Positions 60,281 through 64,000 of a stretch of 64,000 nucleotides of DNA are shown piece by piece (position 1 is the first letter of the stretch; each line of letters begins with the position of its first letter). The stretch lies in the NCBI RefSeq assembly GCF_900109945.1, contig NZ_FOBX01000004.1:372001-436000 (forward strand), given 5' to 3'. The notes beneath the pieces were generated by a model, which did not search any database, was not told the DNA's origin, and worked only from the letters and a program-made list of their open reading frames with translations. The position numbers and the translations under genes were made by a program. The stretch comes from Bradyrhizobium sp. OK095. GTDB taxonomy: Bacteria; Pseudomonadota; Alphaproteobacteria; Rhizobiales; Xanthobacteraceae.

Positions 60281-60412
60281 ACCTCTCCCCGCTTGCGGGG
60301 AGAGGTCGGATCGCTCTTGCGATCCGGGTGAGGGGGTACAGGTCCCTCGACAGTCTCATGCGCGGAGAGAGGCCCCTCACCCCAACCCTCTCCCCGTAAG
60401 AACGGGGCGAGG
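60281..60412. repeat. Composite hairpin repeat (CCTCTCCCC type)
   Basis: ACCTCTCCCCGC and GCGGGGAGAGGT form a perfect 12-bp stem at 60281-60306, and a second block CTCACCCCAACCCTCTCCCC with CGGGGCGAGGG follows to 60412. This double-hairpin is a common Bradyrhizobium intergenic repeat and here could end the transcript of the preceding gene. Confidence 0.8.
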
Positions 60413-60436
60413 GAGCGCACCGCCATCGCGGCCCTA

Positions 60437-60736
60437 CTAATTCGACCCGAACTTGAACTTGCCGTCGCCTTCGAGATACGGGCCGGTGCGGATGTAGAGC
60501 TGGCCGTTCTGGCCGATGAAGAACAGCGTGCCCTTCGGCACTTTCTTGGCGCCCTTCAGGAGTTCGCCGGCATTGCTGGTGCCCATCTTGTAAGAGAAGG
60601 TCTTGCCTTCCTTGTCATAGGCATAGCCGGTGTCGGGCTTGAGCTCCCACGGCGTCGCTGCCGTTTGCGCCAATGCGGGTGCGGCGAACGCACCGAGCGC
60701 CGCAGCAACTAAAAATGTCTTCGTTGAAAATGCCAT
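60437..60736 (-). CDS. Small secreted hypothetical protein
   Basis: A 99-residue exported protein (MAFSTKTFLVAAALGAFAAP, cleavage near ALA-QT). The mature part has a repeated lysine-rich beta pattern (YDKEGKTFSYKMGTSNAGELLKGAKKVPKGTLFFIG). The family is not recognised. ATGs at 60739 and 60736 follow an AGGAGG-like RBS; 60736 has the better spacing. Confidence 0.6.
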   Translation of the reverse strand: MAFSTKTFLVAAALGAFAAPALAQTAATPWELKPDTGYAYDKEGKTFSYKMGTSNAGELLKGAKKVPKGTLFFIGQNGQLYIRTGPYLEGDGKFKFGSN

Positions 60737-60928
60737 CATCCATCCTCCCCGCCATTGGGGTACCTGTTTGAACAAATCACGAACGATATTTCCGGGTCAA
60801 TTCGCAAAACGCCGCAGCGCATCACGTCTTGCCCAGTAGTTTGTGATTTTCCCTTCGCCCACCCGCGACTATGTTCCGCTTTCCGTCTAGAACGCAATTC
60901 GACAAAAATATTGGTGGGGATGATTCGA

Positions 60929-61408
60929 ATGAACCATGTCATTAAAGCCTGCTCGGCTGCCGCGCTGTTGGTCACGGCGCTGGCGCCGGCCGCCCAAGCT
61001 GATGATTACCAGCTCAGCCACAACCAGCGGATTTCGTGCAGCCGCGGCCTTGCCCCGGGCAAGCTGAACACGGCGACCTGCAAATCCTACACCTATCTCT
61101 TCAATGCCAAGACCTCGGAATATTTCCGCTGCCAGGTCTCGCTGGCGCTGACCCGGGACAACAAGGAAGTCATCAACGTCCAGACCGACGGCGGCTGCAC
61201 CAAGAAGCCGCGCATCTTCGAGACCGACGGCCATTACGACTTCGACGCCACCGAGACCGAGCCGCCGAACACCAATTCGTTCTTCGGCCCCGGCGGCTAC
61301 TCGATCTGGGCCGCCGACATGGCCGCGCAGAAGATCCGCGGCTGCATCACCATCTCGTCCGGCCTCGGCTCCGACATCTCCAAGTGCCTGGACATGACGT
61401 TCCAGTAA
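60929..61408 (+). CDS. Secreted hypothetical protein
   Basis: A 159-residue exported protein. The signal peptide (MNHVIKACSAAALLVTALAP...AQA) is followed by a mature part with even cysteines (SCSRGL, TCKSY, RCQVSL, GCTKK, GCITI, KCLDM), suggesting three disulfides. I do not recognise the family. RBS GGTGGGGA overlaps an alternative ATG at 60920; the ATG at 60929 gives the better signal peptide. Confidence 0.65.
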   Translation: MNHVIKACSAAALLVTALAPAAQADDYQLSHNQRISCSRGLAPGKLNTATCKSYTYLFNAKTSEYFRCQVSLALTRDNKEVINVQTDGGCTKKPRIFETDGHYDFDATETEPPNTNSFFGPGGYSIWAADMAAQKIRGCITISSGLGSDISKCLDMTFQ

Positions 61409-61523
61409 GGCGACCGTCAGCGCTTGGCTGCGCCACGTCGCCGCACCCGCCGGGTTCCCGAAAAATCGAGCCGGGACAGCCGTTTGCCGCAGTCCTGTTT
61501 TGACTTTTGGACGGGTTGACCCG

Positions 61524-61562
61524 CTCCCCTCATCCGGCCAACTTCCCGGCCGGTTTGGGGAG
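61524..61562 (+). promoter_or_regulatory. Leader hairpin overlapping the TAXI ribosome binding site
   Basis: CTCCCC (61524-61529) pairs with GGGGAG (61557-61562) and CCGGCC (61534-61539) with GGCCGG (61548-61553). The GGGGAG is the only Shine-Dalgarno-like sequence before the ATG at 61574, so the fold would cover it. Confidence 0.4.
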
Positions 61563-61573
61563 TAAAAACAACC

Positions 61574-62521
61574 ATGAAACGGACGATTTTCGGCGTGGCC
61601 GCGGCTCTTGCCCTGGCGGCGACGGCACCTTGCGCGCAGGCGCAATCCTTCATCAACGTGCTGACCGGGGGCACCTCCGGCGTCTACTATCCGCTCGGCG
61701 TCGCGATCGGGAAGATCTACGGCGACAAGATTCCGAACGTGAAGACGCAGGTGCAGGCCACCAAGGCGTCGGTCGAGAATTTGATCCTGCTCCAGCAGGG
61801 CCGCGGCGAACTGGCGTTCACGCTGGGTGACTCGCTCAAAGCCGCCTGGGACGGCGACGAGGAAGCCGGCTTCAAGACCAAGCTCGACAAGCTCAGGACC
61901 ATCGGCGCGATCTATCCGAACTACATTCAAATCGTCGCGACCGCCGAAAGCGGCATCAAGACGCTCGCGGACCTCAAGGGCAAGAGCCTGTCCGTCGGCG
62001 CGCCGAAATCGGGCACCGAGCTGAATTCCCGCGCCATCCTCGCCGCCGCCGGCATGACCTACAAGGACCTTGGCAAGGTCGAATATCTGCCGTTCGCCGA
62101 ATCCGTCGATCTCATGAAGAACCGCCAGCTGGGTGCGACGCTTCAGTCGGCCGGCCTCGGCGTCGCCTCGCTGAAGGATTTGTCAACCTCGAGCCCGATC
62201 ATTGTGGTGTCGGTGCCGAAGGAGACGGTCGACAAGATTGGCCCGCCCTTCATCGCCGCGATTATTCCAGCCAACACCTATACCGGCCAGGACAAGGACG
62301 TGCCGACCGCGGCCGTGGTCAACTACCTCGTGACCAGTTCCGCGGTGTCGGATGATCTCGCCTACCAGATGACCAAGCTGGTGTTCGAGTCGCTGCCGGA
62401 ATTGCAGAATGCCCATGCCGCCGGCAAAGAGATCAAGCTCGAGACGGCGGCCAGCGGCAGCCCGGTTCCGCTGCACCCCGGCGCGATCCGCTATTACAAG
62501 GAAAAGGGGCTGATCAAGTAA
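61574..62521 (+). CDS. TAXI-family TRAP transporter solute receptor
   Basis: A 315-residue periplasmic binding protein: signal peptide (1-24), then the TAXI opening SFINVLTGGTSGVYYPLGVAIGKIY, the segment QVQATKASVENLILLQQGRGELAFTLGD, and LKGKSLSVGAPKSGTELNSRAILAAAGMTYKDL. It captures an organic acid and delivers it to the permease encoded 195 bp downstream. TAXI receptors often bind glutamate or glutarate-like ligands; the ligand here is unknown. Confidence 0.92.
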   Translation: MKRTIFGVAAALALAATAPCAQAQSFINVLTGGTSGVYYPLGVAIGKIYGDKIPNVKTQVQATKASVENLILLQQGRGELAFTLGDSLKAAWDGDEEAGFKTKLDKLRTIGAIYPNYIQIVATAESGIKTLADLKGKSLSVGAPKSGTELNSRAILAAAGMTYKDLGKVEYLPFAESVDLMKNRQLGATLQSAGLGVASLKDLSTSSPIIVVSVPKETVDKIGPPFIAAIIPANTYTGQDKDVPTAAVVNYLVTSSAVSDDLAYQMTKLVFESLPELQNAHAAGKEIKLETAASGSPVPLHPGAIRYYKEKGLIK

Positions 62522-62532
62522 GATCGGCTCTC

Positions 62533-62657
62533 GTCGTCGGACGTCATGGCCGGGCATTAGCGCGAAGCGCGTCTTCGCACAGATGTCCCGGCCATTCACG
62601 TTCTGCGTCCATGCGGGGAAGCTTCGTGGGTGCCCCGGACAAGCCCGGGCATGACGT
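62533..62657. repeat. Dispersed imperfect palindrome
   Basis: GGCCGGGCAT and ATGTCCCGGCC face each other, and a second block GTGCCCCGGACAAGCCCGGG follows. Typical Bradyrhizobium repeat between the receptor and permease genes; it may lower permease expression relative to receptor. Confidence 0.65.
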
Positions 62658-62716
62658 ATTTGGGACGCAGCGCGAATGCTGTAAGAACGCCCCCATCAGG
62701 GCGCGGGGAAACATCG

Positions 62717-64000
62717 ATGTCGCAGGCAGAGAGCACCAAGGCGCCCATCAAGGTCGAGTTCGACAATTTCGAGCACGGCTTTCCGGAAGGTTTTGGCCCG
62801 GGTTGGTGGGGCCAACTCGCCTACTGGATCGGCATCGCCTTTGCGACCTTCCAGCTCTATGTCGCCGCCTTCAACTATCTGCCGAGCCAGGTGGTGCGCG
62901 GCGTCCATGTCGGCTTCCTCATTCTCCTTACCTTCGGCCTGATCGGCAACTTCACCGCCAAGAGCAACCTCGGCCGCGCCCTCGGCTGGCTGATCGGCGG
63001 TGCCGGATTCCTGTGCGGGCTCTATCAGTGGATCTTCTATGCCGATTTGATTGCACGTGACGGCGATCCGACGCAGGTCGATCTCGCCGTCGGCACGTTG
63101 CTTGCGGTGCTGATCTTCGAGGGCACGCGGCGGCTGATGGGCCCGGCGCTGCCGCTGATGTGCGGCGCCTGTCTCGTCTACTGGTTCTTCGGGCAATATC
63201 TGCCATCGCCGCTCAACCATCGCGGCTATGGCTTCGACCAGATCGTCACGCATCTGTCGTTCGGCACCGAGGGCTTCTACGGCGTGCCGATCTATGTTTC
63301 GGCGACCTACATCTTCCTGTTCATCCTGTTCGGCTCGTTCCTGGAGCGCGCCGGCATGATCCAGCTCTTCACCGACGTCTCGCTCGGCCTGTTCGGCCGC
63401 ACCCGCGGTGGCCCCGCGAAGGTCGCGGTGTTTGCCTCGGGCATGATGGGTACGATCTCCGGCTCCGGCGTGGCCAACGTCGTCACCGTCGGCCAGTTCA
63501 CGATTCCGCTGATGATCAGGTTCGGCTACCGCCGCGCCTTCGCCGCCGGCGTCGAGGCCACCGCCTCGATGGGCGGCCAGATCATGCCACCGGTGATGGG
63601 CGCGGTCGCCTTCATCATGGCGGAGACGCTCGGCGTCCAATATTCGGAAATCGTGAGGGCGGCCGCGATTCCCGCAGTGCTCTATTTCGCCTCCGCCTTC
63701 TGGATGGTGCATCTGGAAGCCGGCAAGCAGGGCCTCACCGGCATGAAGCGTTCGGAGACGCCGAGCGCGTGGAGGGCGCTGGTGAAGGGCTGGTATCTCG
63801 TGCTGCCGCTCGCAGCCCTCGTCTACATGCTGTTCGAAGGCTTTACGCCGCTCTATGCCGGCAGCATGGGCCTTGCGCTCACCGTGGCGCTGATCCTCGG
63901 TGCGAGCATCACGGCCGGCTTCTCCGCCACCGCCATCCGCTACATCTTCTGGATCGGGCTTGCGCTCATCGTCGCCGCGTTGTCGCGCGACGGCCTTCAG
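62717..64000 (+). CDS. Fused TRAP transporter permease (TAXI type), truncated at window edge
   Basis: The first 428 codons of a fused DctQM-type permease; the frame is open to the window end. An N-terminal four-helix module (WWGQLAYWIGIAFATFQLYVA onward) is followed by the large DctM-like module with VFASGMMGTISGSGVANVVTVGQFTIPLMIRFGYRR and AGVEATASMGGQIMPPVMGAVAFIMAE, the hallmark TRAP motifs. It uses the sodium or proton gradient to import the ligand held by the TAXI receptor. ATG at 62717. Complete family members are about 630-700 residues, so roughly a third lies beyond the edge. Confidence 0.92.
   Translation, partial: MSQAESTKAPIKVEFDNFEHGFPEGFGPGWWGQLAYWIGIAFATFQLYVAAFNYLPSQVVRGVHVGFLILLTFGLIGNFTAKSNLGRALGWLIGGAGFLCGLYQWIFYADLIARDGDPTQVDLAVGTLLAVLIFEGTRRLMGPALPLMCGACLVYWFFGQYLPSPLNHRGYGFDQIVTHLSFGTEGFYGVPIYVSATYIFLFILFGSFLERAGMIQLFTDVSLGLFGRTRGGPAKVAVFASGMMGTISGSGVANVVTVGQFTIPLMIRFGYRRAFAAGVEATASMGGQIMPPVMGAVAFIMAETLGVQYSEIVRAAAIPAVLYFASAFWMVHLEAGKQGLTGMKRSETPSAWRALVKGWYLVLPLAALVYMLFEGFTPLYAGSMGLALTVALILGASITAGFSATAIRYIFWIGLALIVAALSRDGLQ

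Noticed and set aside
60281..60412. CRISPR-like array considered for clustered hairpin repeats
   Set aside because: There are no regular spacers or identical direct repeats; it is a composite palindromic repeat.

Overview
The window is GC-rich (coding regions show strong G/C preference at third codon positions) and reads as a chromosomal segment of a Bradyrhizobium-like alphaproteobacterium. The grounds are a complete clade I nosRZDFYLX cluster with a FixK/FNR-type box, an avidin-family gene closest in remembered sequence to bradavidin II, a hisD-UPF0262-phosphatase-maf-yacG block typical of Rhizobiales, and several palindromic intergenic repeats of the kinds that litter Bradyrhizobium genomes. 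No database search could be run; family calls come from motifs and remembered family features.

Layout. 0.1-5.4 kb: scattered small genes (secreted protein, Tat-exported intradiol-dioxygenase-like protein, ferric-reductase-like membrane protein, cyclic-nucleotide-binding protein, barstar-like protein), about 1 kb of repeats, and an outer-membrane beta-barrel gene flanked by two related ~100 bp repeats that both contain the 3' end of tRNA-Thr(GGT). 5.6-12.3 kb: tRNA-Thr, a small conserved protein, a cyclic-nucleotide-binding flavoprotein reductase, an EthD protein, a hydrolase, and a TetR regulator divergent from an SDR-epimerase pair. 12.4-16.7 kb: housekeeping block DUF2948-hisD-UPF0262-phosphatase-maf-yacG and tRNA-Phe. 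17.8-27.2 kb: nosR-Z-D-F-Y-L-X in one tightly coupled operon, followed by a c-type cytochrome; this set makes, matures and feeds periplasmic nitrous oxide reductase (N2O to N2).

27.2-36.5 kb looks accessory: a secreted avidin-family biotin-binding protein, a phytanoyl-CoA-type dioxygenase, and a 71-residue stand-alone biotinyl/lipoyl domain, bracketed by a ~57 bp direct repeat that equals the 3' end of the next membrane-protein gene; then an 892-residue protein of unknown family and two tandemly duplicated LuxR-type regulators. 36.5-40.4 kb (minus strand): a three-gene operon for a dimeric-barrel protein, a DyP-type peroxidase and a membrane-anchored di-haem cytochrome, behind a perfect TGTGA-N6-TCACA site. 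A tiny secreted peptide with four IVRDHR-like repeats follows.

40.8-64 kb: a hybrid histidine kinase, a nitrobindin-like protein, a RibD-type reductase, an amine oxidase, a His/Gly/Tyr-rich small protein, an isochorismatase-like hydrolase, an acyl-CoA synthetase next to an oleate hydratase, a histidine kinase fused to a periplasmic ligand-binding domain, a two-subunit CoA-transferase-like pair, a TPR protein, an aldo/keto reductase, a thioesterase, a Nudix CoA pyrophosphatase, small secreted proteins, and at the right edge a TAXI-TRAP transporter (solute receptor plus truncated fused permease).

The strongest leads are the avidin/biotinyl-domain/dioxygenase module, the unknown 892-residue protein beside the duplicated LuxR genes, and the DyP/di-haem cytochrome operon. 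No CRISPR array, intact insertion sequence, phage or conjugation gene was seen.
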